A stretch of 64,000 bases of DNA, from IMG/VR virus record IMGVR_UViG_3300027833_001310, positions 1-64,000 of that record, one strand, 5' to 3'. The notes beneath the pieces are model-generated. The model was not told the DNA's origin. It worked only from the letters and a program-made list of their open reading frames with translations, and searched no databases. Numbering within the stretch: position 1 is the stretch's first letter; each line of letters starts with the position of its first letter. The translations under genes were made by a program, and so were the position numbers. The stretch is from a virus. This document shows, one piece after another, positions 46,222-54,414 of the stretch.

Positions 46222-48735
46222 TTAGTCGGCCCATCTTCGTACAACATATTTTACTGTTACCGAAGTAGCCGGGTTCAATGTATTACTTACTGATATTGCT
46301 CCGTTTTCGGAAGCAAAGTTTGCTGCAAAATTTACATTACCAGTTAATGTACCTGAACGTGCATCTGTATAATTATCTACAAACACGATATCGTCAATAG
46401 TACTATCACCGGAATACATTAGTGTACCAACACGTCTATAACTGCCGGAACCTGTTGTTCCTTGCATACTATATTCTACAAACTGTGTGTTTACAGGATT
46501 AGAGCCACCGAACGGTACGTCCAATTCTGAAACTGTGCTATTGCCTGTTAGTATTGTTAATTGCTCTGGAGCAGTATATGCTGTTATTGCTGTACCTGCC
46601 GCTAGTGCTTCTGCTGTTAAGAATTCAATATTTGTTTTAATATTCATCAATCCTCTGATGTCAGTGTTAACTGATTCAAAGTATAGATTGTTTAATATTC
46701 TAGCAAAATCTCTTGCTTCTGTTCTTTCTTCAAAATCCATCTCACCAACTGCACCATTAATTTTGGTATCCCATTTAATAGGAAAATGTCCGTTACCTGG
46801 ACTTGCTGCTTCAGTGCTATTAAATTCTTTGTTTACATACACATTAGAAAAAATGTTTACTTCAGGGTAAGCCATTGTAGCACTAAGCCAATCTTCTAAT
46901 TTTGCTTTAACAGTTGAGTCAGTACGATCGTATTCATCAGATGTGAGTCCTAATGATGTTACTGTACTTGCTTCATCGTTATGTAATGCAAATTTAAATG
47001 GTAATTTTTGAACTGCTTCTGCGTGAGTAATATACATTTTATTAGCCTCACTTGGTATAGTAGAAATCTTAGGCCATAAATTAGCACCGTTAACTACTGT
47101 TTGTACTGCTACTGACGTAGTTGCCCCTGATAAATCATATGATGCAACTGGTGTTGCTTCAACTGTTGCACTCGATACAACTGGTCTAAATGTTAATGCT
47201 GTTGAATTAGCACTTGTAGAACCTGCTGTAGTCATTACAAAAGTATTTCCTGTTACAGCATTAACTGTATGACTACCTGATAATCCGCCGCCTGTTGAAC
47301 CTAGTACAATGCTACCACCTGCTAAGTTACCGTGTCTAGGACTTTTTACAATTATGTTACCTGCTACACCGTTCTTGCGTGTTACAAATGATAATAATTC
47401 TAAATTAGCACTTGCACTATAGTCTGCATAATTTGTTGTAATTGTAAGTTGTTTGTTAACTGTATCAATTGCAGTAATTGTTCCAGTATCGCCATTTAGT
47501 TGTGATAAATCAGAACCTGATTCGTCAATAAATAAAACAACATCGTTAACTTCTGTGTTTTCAACATTTTCCACTGTTAATAGAATCTTATTACTAGCAT
47601 TTTGTCCAACTGTTGTTATTTGTCTTGTTATACTTGATGCATTATTTGGCAGTGTAGCCGTTAATGTTTGGCCTGTTGAATTATATGCCGATACTGCTAA
47701 TACTTTACCTGCTGCTAACCAGTCAGACCCACCTTTAACATATACATGATTATATATACCCGCCGAGTCGTATAGTCCGTCTGCGTCAATTGAATAACTA
47801 CCTGTGATTAAAGCTCCTGCTAACGCAATAGAACTAGCTGATGCTGTTGATGTCACCCCTTCTACTGCTGTATCAACCTTTGTTAAGAATAATGTGCCTA
47901 ATGGTTCTGCATAAGTAGCAGTATTAGGTGCATGTTTTACGTCTGTTGCAACTTGGATATGTTTAAACTGCATACCGATGTACCCAATACCAATACCGCC
48001 TGCAACTCTAACATTGTCTGTTGAAAGTTGTCTGTAAGAGGTTATTTGTTTGTCAGCATAAAAACCAGGCTTTCCTGTTTTACCAATAGTGGTATTTGCT
48101 AGAGCTTCAACAATTGCTGTGTTAGCATAGTAAGATGTTGAAATTTCATCAGCACCACTTGGAGATGTTCTAAGTGAAAGTGTATGAGTATGATCTGATA
48201 ATGCTAAATTGCCTGTTTGTGAAAAGAAATAGTCATTACCGGATGAAATTGTTGCTACATTAGATGGGCTCTGAACTGTGCCGTTCTTGAGAACTGTTAA
48301 GTCTGCAGGTACAAAAACATTACCTGTTATGTTGTTTTTAAATTCAGCACCTAGTGTAATATTTGTAAATACTTTACCAAGTCTGCCGTATTCGTTTGCA
48401 GTTGAAGATGCGGCTGCGTCTGTTGCTGGTGTCCAACTTACACTATCTGTAACGCCGTCAAATGCTCCTTTATCATATACTTTATGGGGAACAATGAACT
48501 TAATCATTTGTACGTTGGCTATACTTGCTGTAGTACTCTGAGCACTTGCGGTCTTTTCAAAGTTACCAGTCTTATTGTAAATGTCAGATACAGCATCGGT
48601 TGTGTCTGCACCAATATAAATTTGTCTGCTGTCTGTAGCAAACCCTATTTCACCTGGACGCAACGGCTTAGGGAGATCTTGCTTCTGACCCCTGCGTTGT
48701 TGCATTCGTACGATTTTTGTTGTTTCTTCTGCCAC
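46222..48735 (-). CDS. Tail-fibre-like protein with Mtd-type N-terminal domain
   Basis: 837 residues with GTG start. Residues about 13-55 (RGQKQDLPKPLRPGEIGFAT, then IYIGADTTD) match the phage-fibre attachment domain seen in major tropism determinant-type and hyaluronidase-like proteins. A long Gly/Ser/Thr-rich beta region with repeated SxVxVxGNTxVMT-like strands follows, ending in a receptor-side domain (RSGTLTGNVNFAANFASENG). A GATAAATA lies 28-35 nt upstream of the start. Likely host-recognition fibre. Confidence 0.8.
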   Translation of the reverse strand: MAEETTKIVRMQQRRGQKQDLPKPLRPGEIGFATDSRQIYIGADTTDAVSDIYNKTGNFEKTASAQSTTASIANVQMIKFIVPHKVYDKGAFDGVTDSVSWTPATDAAASSTANEYGRLGKVFTNITLGAEFKNNITGNVFVPADLTVLKNGTVQSPSNVATISSGNDYFFSQTGNLALSDHTHTLSLRTSPSGADEISTSYYANTAIVEALANTTIGKTGKPGFYADKQITSYRQLSTDNVRVAGGIGIGYIGMQFKHIQVATDVKHAPNTATYAEPLGTLFLTKVDTAVEGVTSTASASSIALAGALITGSYSIDADGLYDSAGIYNHVYVKGGSDWLAAGKVLAVSAYNSTGQTLTATLPNNASSITRQITTVGQNASNKILLTVENVENTEVNDVVLFIDESGSDLSQLNGDTGTITAIDTVNKQLTITTNYADYSASANLELLSFVTRKNGVAGNIIVKSPRHGNLAGGSIVLGSTGGGLSGSHTVNAVTGNTFVMTTAGSTSANSTALTFRPVVSSATVEATPVASYDLSGATTSVAVQTVVNGANLWPKISTIPSEANKMYITHAEAVQKLPFKFALHNDEASTVTSLGLTSDEYDRTDSTVKAKLEDWLSATMAYPEVNIFSNVYVNKEFNSTEAASPGNGHFPIKWDTKINGAVGEMDFEERTEARDFARILNNLYFESVNTDIRGLMNIKTNIEFLTAEALAAGTAITAYTAPEQLTILTGNSTVSELDVPFGGSNPVNTQFVEYSMQGTTGSGSYRRVGTLMYSGDSTIDDIVFVDNYTDARSGTLTGNVNFAANFASENGAISVSNTLNPATSVTVKYVVRRWAD

Positions 48736-48762
48736 TGTTAAGCCTCTCTAATTACTTAACAG

Positions 48763-48770
48763 TATTTATC
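48763..48770 (-). promoter_or_regulatory. T4-type late promoter (GATAAATA) for the tail fibre
   Basis: 28 nt before the GTG start at 48735. Confidence 0.7.
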
Positions 48771-48781
48771 ACTTTGAGTGA

Positions 48782-49456
48782 CTAAACTTTATTATAATAG
48801 TCTGCTAATCTCATTGCCCATTTATTACAATATTCTTCGAATTCGTCGCCATTAATAACAAAGTCAGCATACTTGCCTTCCCTGTCGATCATTAAGATAG
48901 CAACTTGTTTGATGTTTGTACCAAACATTTCATTGTGTGCTAGTGCGTATGCACAGCCTTGCATGAAGTAATCTTCTATCCATTCACGTTTCTTAATCTT
49001 TTTAGCAGTTTTAAAGTCAATAATACTTTCGACACCATTAAACATACCTACTGCATCACTTGTACCTGCATATAAGCCTTTGGCTATTAGTGCTACTTCA
49101 ACACCCCATATTTCATCTACTTGACTTAAACCTTTGTCTATCATTTCTTCAAGCATACGTTTAGCCATAATGCTGATAAGATTGTTGCCTTTGATTTCGT
49201 ACTCTTCCATTAGCACATATTTTTCTAATGCATTGTGTACTTTAGTACCTAAGCCTGCGGCTTCTTGGCTAATCCTATTTGCTTCAGCATCGCCTACACG
49301 TTTACGCCAATTGATAAGAGCTGTCTTATCACCAGTATCAGAAAGTACCGTGGTTACACTAGGTACTGGTTGATTATCATCACCTGTGTATTGACGTTGT
49401 CCGTTTTTTGCTGTTACCCTGTTGAGAGCTGGGTAAGTAAATTTTTCTACAAGCAT
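48782..49456 (-). CDS. RecB-like PD-(D/E)XK exonuclease
   Basis: 224 residues. AKGLYAGTSDAVGMFNGVES holds the first Asp, IIDFKTAKK the D-x-K and MQGCAYALAHNEM the Gln motif, the signature of RecB/Cas4-like nucleases. Residues 25-60 contain an Arg/Lys DNA-binding part. Single-strand or end-processing nuclease in replication or recombination; T4-like marine phages often carry it. Early promoter at 49484-49512. Confidence 0.82.
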   Translation of the reverse strand: MLVEKFTYPALNRVTAKNGQRQYTGDDNQPVPSVTTVLSDTGDKTALINWRKRVGDAEANRISQEAAGLGTKVHNALEKYVLMEEYEIKGNNLISIMAKRMLEEMIDKGLSQVDEIWGVEVALIAKGLYAGTSDAVGMFNGVESIIDFKTAKKIKKREWIEDYFMQGCAYALAHNEMFGTNIKQVAILMIDREGKYADFVINGDEFEEYCNKWAMRLADYYNKV

Positions 49457-49483
49457 TAAGTATACCTTTGTTAGTTAAGAACT

Positions 49484-49512
49484 ATTATAGCATGTGATGA
49501 ATGTTATGTCAA
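49484..49512 (-). promoter_or_regulatory. Sigma70-type promoter for the RecB-like nuclease
   Basis: Minus-strand TTGACA (49512-49507), 17 nt, TATAAT (49489-49484). Confidence 0.88.
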
Positions 49513-49538
49513 TAAAAAAGGCACTTAAAAATGCCTTT
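49513..49538 (-). terminator. Intrinsic terminator below the 105-residue gene
   Basis: AAAGGCA/TGCCTTT stem with an 8-nt loop and T run on the minus strand (A run on plus), 21 nt after the stop at 49559. It directly abuts the early promoter. Confidence 0.8.
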
Positions 49539-49558
49539 ATTTTCAACAACTTATGTTA

Positions 49559-49876
49559 TTACCAACTAATATTCCATTGTAATGCGGTTGTATTATTTGG
49601 GTCTGTGACAATACTAATACCGTATCCTAAATTAGTAAAGTAATTTTTTACATAGTTTATTTGGTCTAGTTTAGTTGGGTCTGTAGTAATACTGTTATAT
49701 ACATAGTAGTACACATTACTGTTAGTCATTGTAGAATTGTTTACATTTGCGTAAAGTATACCAGCATCAACATTAGCATATACTGCGTTTTCTATAGCAG
49801 TTACTTCGTTGTGGATTACAGTATTATTTCTAGTACTGCTTCTTGCTGTTTTAGCATTTATGAATATCCCAGGCAT
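49559..49876 (-). CDS. T4-like marine phage small structural protein
   Basis: 105 residues. KTARSSTRNNTVIHNEVTAI at about 8-27, then repeated Tyr/Asn strands (VYYYVYNSITTDPTKLDQIN) and a closing NTTALQWNISW. This matches a type I know from marine T4-like genomes as a virion protein of unknown position. Coupled to the 112-residue gene by a 2-nt gap. Confidence 0.65.
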   Translation of the reverse strand: MPGIFINAKTARSSTRNNTVIHNEVTAIENAVYANVDAGILYANVNNSTMTNSNVYYYVYNSITTDPTKLDQINYVKNYFTNLGYGISIVTDPNNTTALQWNISW

Positions 49877-49878
49877 TG

Positions 49879-50217
49879 TTACGCTATCTCCGAATTCATT
49901 GCAGTACTTGCTGCACCTTGAGCTAAATCAGATACAGTGTTTGCTGCTGCTTCATCATCACCTGTGCTTATTTCTGCAGGTAACTGATTTTTAGGTTTAA
50001 TTATATCTCTGTTTACACTACTAGCATGTCCGCTCTTATCAATTGCTGTAATAAGTTCGTCTGTTGTAGTAACATAGCCTTGCTTGGCTAATAATGATCT
50101 AAATTCTTCAGTAGGAATATCTTCTACACCCTTAGCTGCTACTTTTGTTAGCAAGTCTTGTATGGTTAGAATTAAGTCGGAAAAATATCCTTCTGATATT
50201 ACTTCTCTAATTAACAT
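49879..50217 (-). CDS. Packaged-protein candidate with ISE|G start
   Basis: 112 residues. It opens MLIREVISEGYFSD; ISE|G at residue 9 fits the T4 prohead-protease rule. Helical N-half (LILTIQDLLTKVAAKGVEDI), acidic Ala/Ser-rich tail. One base separates it from the 434-residue gene. Function unknown. Confidence 0.6.
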   Translation of the reverse strand: MLIREVISEGYFSDLILTIQDLLTKVAAKGVEDIPTEEFRSLLAKQGYVTTTDELITAIDKSGHASSVNRDIIKPKNQLPAEISTGDDEAAANTVSDLAQGAASTAMNSEIA

Positions 50218-50218
50218 T

Positions 50219-51523
50219 TTAGACCTCTACTGGGTTTCTACCTAACGGCTCTTCTTCTGGGCCTGCTGCGGCAGGTACGTTAACATCCATTGCCGGCTCT
50301 TCTAATCCTACTTCTGCTGGTGCTGCGCCTAAATCAGCAGTATCACCTAAACCCATATCATCTGAGTTTACAACACTGCCTGCACCAATTAAGCCGCCTA
50401 TAGCATTATCAATTCCTGCTTTAGCACCTTTAGATGCCTCAATGTATGTTGCTAATAAACCGTTAACGCTGTCTGCAAAAGTAGCTGCTGCTTGAGCACC
50501 CATTTCACCACGCATTTGATCTGCAATTGCTGGTATACTTTCGTTTGCCATACGTCCAATCTCTTCTACATGGTCTTGAATATCGTCTGCTAATGCTCTT
50601 ACTGCCATTACAACTTCTGCTTCTTCTACTGAAGTACCTTCAAGTTCTTCGTTAATCATGTCGTCTACTAGGCTGTCAAACATTGTGCCTTCGTTTTTCT
50701 TTTCGTCTTTTGTATCACCAGTGACATCGTATTCTTCGCCGTCTACTGTAAATTTCTTTTCGCCTTTTGCAATAGCATCTTTTCTAGCACCAGTAAATTT
50801 GTTTTGTTCTGCTACTTTAGCACCAAACATTTTAATACCGTTTCCAACTGCATCTTCTTCTAAACTGTTTAGGAAACCAACAACTGCATCTCTGCTTTTT
50901 TCTGTTACTTTAGCAAAAGATTCTAATTTCTCTTCAATTGCTTGTAGGCTTTCTGTACCTGATAATTCAACACCACACTCTTTAGCAAGTTCTCTAAGTA
51001 AAGAATCGTTAAGGTCTGTTTCTGGGATATACTCGCCTTCTTCTTCGATACTTTCATGTGTACCACCACATGATTCTACATAGCTTTTTGCTGCTGAAAG
51101 GATAATTGGCATAACGTGTTCGTCATCATATGCAAAACGTGAATCCATTCTATATTGATTCATGCACTCGCCACAAGCCTCATCCATTGTGTAGCCACTG
51201 TCCATTAAGTTACAAACACTTGCATTGATCATTTCTTTCATCTCACCATGTGCAGGTGATTCGGCATACATGCCTTCATTGATCATAGTTTGAACAACAT
51301 CTTTGATGCCTAAAAACTTTGCGTATTCTAGCTCTTGCTGGAACTTAGTGTTGACACTTTTAATTTTGTTAATGCTTGCATTAGCAGTTTCTAGTAAACT
51401 ATCTAGTTTTGCTTTCTTAGGAAATCCAGCAGTCTTTAGTGAGACTCCAAACTCTTCCTTTAGCATTTTGTTAACTTTAGCGATTTTCTTTACGCCTTTT
51501 TGATTGAATTCTTTTAAAAACAT
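50219..51523 (-). CDS. Scaffold/internal protein candidate, 434 residues
   Basis: Starts MFLKEFNQKGVKKIAKVNKM. Helical throughout, with several acidic segments and a disordered acidic/proline C-terminus (DVNVPAAAGPEEEPLGRNP). Possible (L/I)xE|(G/A) sites include INE|G near residue 93. A cysteine group CGECMNQY lies at about 119-126. Composition fits a head-core or packaged protein of T4-like phages, but no family is confirmed. Late promoter GATAAATA at 51561. Confidence 0.55.
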   Translation of the reverse strand: MFLKEFNQKGVKKIAKVNKMLKEEFGVSLKTAGFPKKAKLDSLLETANASINKIKSVNTKFQQELEYAKFLGIKDVVQTMINEGMYAESPAHGEMKEMINASVCNLMDSGYTMDEACGECMNQYRMDSRFAYDDEHVMPIILSAAKSYVESCGGTHESIEEEGEYIPETDLNDSLLRELAKECGVELSGTESLQAIEEKLESFAKVTEKSRDAVVGFLNSLEEDAVGNGIKMFGAKVAEQNKFTGARKDAIAKGEKKFTVDGEEYDVTGDTKDEKKNEGTMFDSLVDDMINEELEGTSVEEAEVVMAVRALADDIQDHVEEIGRMANESIPAIADQMRGEMGAQAAATFADSVNGLLATYIEASKGAKAGIDNAIGGLIGAGSVVNSDDMGLGDTADLGAAPAEVGLEEPAMDVNVPAAAGPEEEPLGRNPVEV

Positions 51524-51560
51524 TTTTTTATTTCCCAGGTATTAAATTCTCTATTACTGT

Positions 51561-51568
51561 TATTTATC
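51561..51568 (-). promoter_or_regulatory. T4-type late promoter (GATAAATA) for the 434-residue gene
   Basis: 38 nt before ATG 51523. Confidence 0.65.
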
Positions 51569-51583
51569 ATCTTTGCGAACATT

Positions 51584-51973
51584 TTAGTTGAACCGTTTCA
51601 GTTCATCCTTGGTAAAATTGAACTTGCAGATAGTATCAAACAATCTAGCCTCAACTACTTCCCCTAATGTAAAGTCTTTTGTGTGCTTGAGGGTGTGTCT
51701 ATAGAACATAATGTCGTTTTTACATCTAAAATATTGTGTCATTAAGCCTTCTAATTTAATTTTATTTGTTAAACTTATTGCTTTTCCTTTGTTACGCAAC
51801 TTACATAAGTATGTTGCTACACATTTCATAGGAAGTTCTTTTGCTACAACTGCTTTTGTGATATGCTCTTGTACTACAAATGTATCATCTTGTTTAGTTA
51901 CAACGTATACACCTTTTCTAGCAACGTTAGTCGCTATAGCATCTAATTGTTTAGTGAGTCTTTGTTTGTTCAT
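51584..51973 (-). CDS. Small basic late protein, 129 residues
   Basis: Start at 51973 (MNKQRLTKQLDAIATNVARK), since CATAAATA sits 5 nt above it (51979-51986); a longer reading from 52039 lacks such signals. Lys/Arg-rich with a small beta sheet (VYVVTKQDDTFVVQEHITK) and a helical end. Possibly nucleic-acid binding. Function unknown. Confidence 0.6.
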   Translation of the reverse strand: MNKQRLTKQLDAIATNVARKGVYVVTKQDDTFVVQEHITKAVVAKELPMKCVATYLCKLRNKGKAISLTNKIKLEGLMTQYFRCKNDIMFYRHTLKHTKDFTLGEVVEARLFDTICKFNFTKDELKRFN

Positions 51974-51978
51974 ATAGG

Positions 51979-51986
51979 TATTTATG
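51979..51986 (-). promoter_or_regulatory. Late promoter variant (CATAAATA) abutting a start codon
   Basis: 5 nt before ATG 51973. Confidence 0.6.
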
Positions 51987-51996
51987 AACAGATGTT

Positions 51997-52218
51997 CTAT
52001 AGTTTTTGTTTTGCTGAGTATAATGTATAACACTCGCAACCATTTTTTACTTCTTTTTGAAAAATATTCTTTTGGTGCATCTCATTTGCAAGGTATGCAT
52101 CACGTTCAGAAAGCTCTATTAATTTTAATACGCCAAACATTTCAGCCTGATCGTATAGTTGTGTTTCAAACTTATTAATCAAACTTATCTGGTTGTCTTT
52201 ACATTTAACTGCTCTCAT
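51997..52218 (-). CDS. Small late protein, 73 residues
   Basis: MRAVKCKDNQISLINKFETQ then helices and a Cys-bearing C-terminus (CECYTLYSAKQKL). GGTAAATA lies 5 nt above the ATG, as in several neighbours. Not recognised. Confidence 0.55.
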   Translation of the reverse strand: MRAVKCKDNQISLINKFETQLYDQAEMFGVLKLIELSERDAYLANEMHQKNIFQKEVKNGCECYTLYSAKQKL

Positions 52219-52219
52219 A

Positions 52220-53131
52220 CTAGTATTTACCTAATTTTTGCATAGTTAACTTTGCAATGTCCGTATGTGTTTGAGGTCCAGGATGCATAAAGTCTCTAGC
52301 CCAATCAGATGGTGCTACTTCGTGTAAATATGTTATAGCTATTGGTATGTTTCTTGCTTTAGCAATTAGTTCTAATGTTTTTAAATGCATATCGTATGTC
52401 ATTTGAGATGTAGAATTGACTATATCTGCATACTTGTTAATAGTAGCAGTGTCTAATGTTGCATCAGGAGATATATTTTCTAACAGTTCTGCTCTCATAG
52501 TGCCTACGTTGTAAAAATCTTCATTTGCTGTTGCTGCAGGTGCTCTTCCCATTGGAGGTACAAGCACAGCAATACCTGTTAGATTAGGCAAGTCTTCGTC
52601 TAAAAAGTTTAATGCATACCATACTGCTAACGCTAACGAAACTGCTGGAGTTCCCAGATTATATGTTTTCTCACCTGTAAGTTCTGCAAGTTGTGCTGGC
52701 CAATTTTGATGTGCATGTATACCTGAACCATATGTATTACTACACCCAAAACATGCTATACCGGGCTCGTCATTAAAATGTTCATCGCGGAAACCTTGCT
52801 TGTTTGTTTTGTACCACACATCTACTAACTGGTCTTCTTCTGTGTTCCACCAGCCATAAAATTTAAGTTGTTTCTTTTGCCTTTTACTAAATCCAGCTTT
52901 GTGTAGTTTATGTTCGTAAGGATGCCACTTACAAAAGTTGTAGTCATCTTCTTGGAATTGTTCAACACCTATAGAATCAAGTGTTTCATTGTCGACGCGA
53001 TATAAGTAAGGAGCAGTAGAACTATGCTCTATTGTTTTCTTTATTGTGTTACGGTCTACTTTAAGTAGTTTTTTTCTTGTACTGTCGCGAGTACTTGCAC
53101 TACTATGCATTTGTGACCAACGGTCATCCAT
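52220..53131 (-). CDS. SGNH-hydrolase-like protein
   Basis: 303 residues. IACFGCSNTYGSGIHAHQNW near residue 126 has the GCSxT nucleophile block, and TYNLGTPAVSLALAVWYALN the second block; HPGPQTHTDIAKL near 284 offers the distal Asp/His region. The first 120 residues form a separate Trp/Lys-rich domain (KWHPYEHKLHKAGFSKRQKK). Third SGNH-like gene in the window. Possible esterase on the host surface or glycan. Confidence 0.6.
   Translation of the reverse strand: MDDRWSQMHSSASTRDSTRKKLLKVDRNTIKKTIEHSSTAPYLYRVDNETLDSIGVEQFQEDDYNFCKWHPYEHKLHKAGFSKRQKKQLKFYGWWNTEEDQLVDVWYKTNKQGFRDEHFNDEPGIACFGCSNTYGSGIHAHQNWPAQLAELTGEKTYNLGTPAVSLALAVWYALNFLDEDLPNLTGIAVLVPPMGRAPAATANEDFYNVGTMRAELLENISPDATLDTATINKYADIVNSTSQMTYDMHLKTLELIAKARNIPIAITYLHEVAPSDWARDFMHPGPQTHTDIAKLTMQKLGKY
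52224..52231 (-). promoter_or_regulatory. Late promoter variant (GGTAAATA) abutting a start codon
   Basis: 5 nt before ATG 52218. Confidence 0.55.
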
Positions 53132-53152
53132 ATGTATTACCTGTTCTGTGTG

Positions 53153-53662
53153 TTAAATATTTTGCTGATGTCTAGACTTTTTAGGCTTGCCATAGCCTCC
53201 AGTTTGCAGAGTAGCCTCGGCATGCATTGCTGCCATGTGCTTTTTATATTTCTTAGTACCTTTTTTATGTGGGCTTTTACCTTCTCCCATGCTGATGCCA
53301 AAGTTGTTGTCTAGTAGATCTTCTATGTTAGTATCGTAGTCTACGACTTTAAAATTTTTGTCTATCAGTAATGCTACATTATCTTCGTAACCGTGATTCT
53401 CGCCACTAAGTATTTGATAACCATCTTCAATCTCTATAAGATCTTCTTGATATTCCCAAGCACTAATAATTTCTTCTTTTTTGCTTTGTGTAATTTCTGG
53501 GACTACTGCATTTTCATCAACTGCTTTCTTTTTCTTTTTCTTAGGAGTTGTATTAGCAAACACACTTGCATTAGGTCTTTTTTGCATGCCGCCTAGTGGA
53601 GCAGCAACTGTAGCAATACCACCTGCACTAGTTGTTTCTTGTATAATGTCATTAATCTTCAT
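53153..53662 (-). CDS. Packaged-protein candidate, Lys-rich
   Basis: 169 residues. MKINDIIQETTSAGG fits a capsid-targeting peptide (IQE|T, residue 9). A poly-Lys stretch (PKKKKKKA) at about 38-45 precedes an acidic beta domain (LIEIEDGYQILSGENHGYED), then a basic tail (KSPHKKGTKKYKKHMAAMHA). GGTAAATA sits 5 nt above the ATG. Likely DNA-associated inside the head (inference). Confidence 0.6.
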   Translation of the reverse strand: MKINDIIQETTSAGGIATVAAPLGGMQKRPNASVFANTTPKKKKKKAVDENAVVPEITQSKKEEIISAWEYQEDLIEIEDGYQILSGENHGYEDNVALLIDKNFKVVDYDTNIEDLLDNNFGISMGEGKSPHKKGTKKYKKHMAAMHAEATLQTGGYGKPKKSRHQQNI

Positions 53663-53667
53663 AGTAG

Positions 53668-53675
53668 TATTTACC
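53668..53675 (-). promoter_or_regulatory. Late promoter variant (GGTAAATA) abutting a start codon
   Basis: 5 nt before ATG 53662. Confidence 0.55.
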
Positions 53676-53683
53676 GTTTTTTA

Positions 53684-54220
53684 TTATGTTAGTCTAACGT
53701 TTACGATATCCCAGTTAATAATACGCCACATATTGTTTAAGTATTTGCCTTTGTCATGCTGGTAATCTAATGCCCAAGCATGTTCCCACCAGTCAACTAA
53801 CATTGCTATGTCATTTTTAACTTGGTGATTAACTATTGTTTTGATGTCGCCTGATGTACTCATGTATACCCAACCGCTACCTTGTATCTTCATTGCTACT
53901 TGTTCAAACTCTTCTTTGAATGCATTGTAGTTGCTATACTTGCTGTCTATTAGCTCTTTACTTGCACCAGTAGGGTTGTTACTGCCACTTGGTGCTTTTA
54001 GTTGTGGGAAGAATACATTGTGTAGGAATGCGCCTGCTTCCATAAACTGTGCATCGCCTTTGCCTTCGTTATATTTTGTAACGTATGCTTTTGCAAGTTT
54101 GCCATAATGAAAATTTATAGTGTCTTCGCTCATAACAGGATCAAGATCATTTTTACCGTAAGGTAACTTTTCTTGTACAAGTACTTTCTTTTCTTCTGTT
54201 AAAAATTCATTTAGTTTCAC
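53684..54220 (-). CDS. Fe/Mn superoxide dismutase with capsid-targeting-like N-terminus
   Basis: 178 residues. KLPYGKNDLDPVMSEDTINF, GSGWVYMSTSG and DWWEHAWALDYQHDKGKYL are SOD signatures; metal ligands H38, H67, D143 and H147 are all present, as is Tyr46. The His pair after the first ligand (KHH in E. coli) is KLA here, so second-sphere residues differ. The first 12 residues (MKLNEFLTEEKK) precede the SOD core and look like a prohead-targeting peptide with site LTE|E. SOD converts superoxide to peroxide and oxygen. It overlaps the next gene by 4 nt, all in the late block. Confidence 0.88.
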   Translation of the reverse strand: MKLNEFLTEEKKVLVQEKLPYGKNDLDPVMSEDTINFHYGKLAKAYVTKYNEGKGDAQFMEAGAFLHNVFFPQLKAPSGSNNPTGASKELIDSKYSNYNAFKEEFEQVAMKIQGSGWVYMSTSGDIKTIVNHQVKNDIAMLVDWWEHAWALDYQHDKGKYLNNMWRIINWDIVNVRLT

Positions 54221-54414
54221 TTCTTCTTCCCACCTTTCATATTAGCACACCATTGATACATTTTGCCTTTCTCGCCACTATACTTTTTAGCCTTTGCTTT
54301 CAAATCAGTAACTGAGCCTTTACAACTAGCACCTGCTTTCTTTACTCTGCCAGGTCTGCTTTTGCCTTTCTTTTTACCGTCAGTGAAATTTTCTGTAATT
54401 TCAACTATTTTCAT
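54217..54414 (-). CDS. Small Lys-rich packaged-protein candidate, 65 residues
   Basis: MKIVEITENFTDG start (ITE|N at residue 8) then a very basic run (KKKGKSRPGRVKKAGASCKG) and two cysteines near a C-terminal KMYQWCANMKGGKKK. The size and charge match T4 internal proteins IPI-III. It lies between the giant 1622-residue gene and the SOD gene with overlaps of 1 and 4 nt. Confidence 0.65.
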   Translation of the reverse strand: MKIVEITENFTDGKKKGKSRPGRVKKAGASCKGSVTDLKAKAKKYSGEKGKMYQWCANMKGGKKK

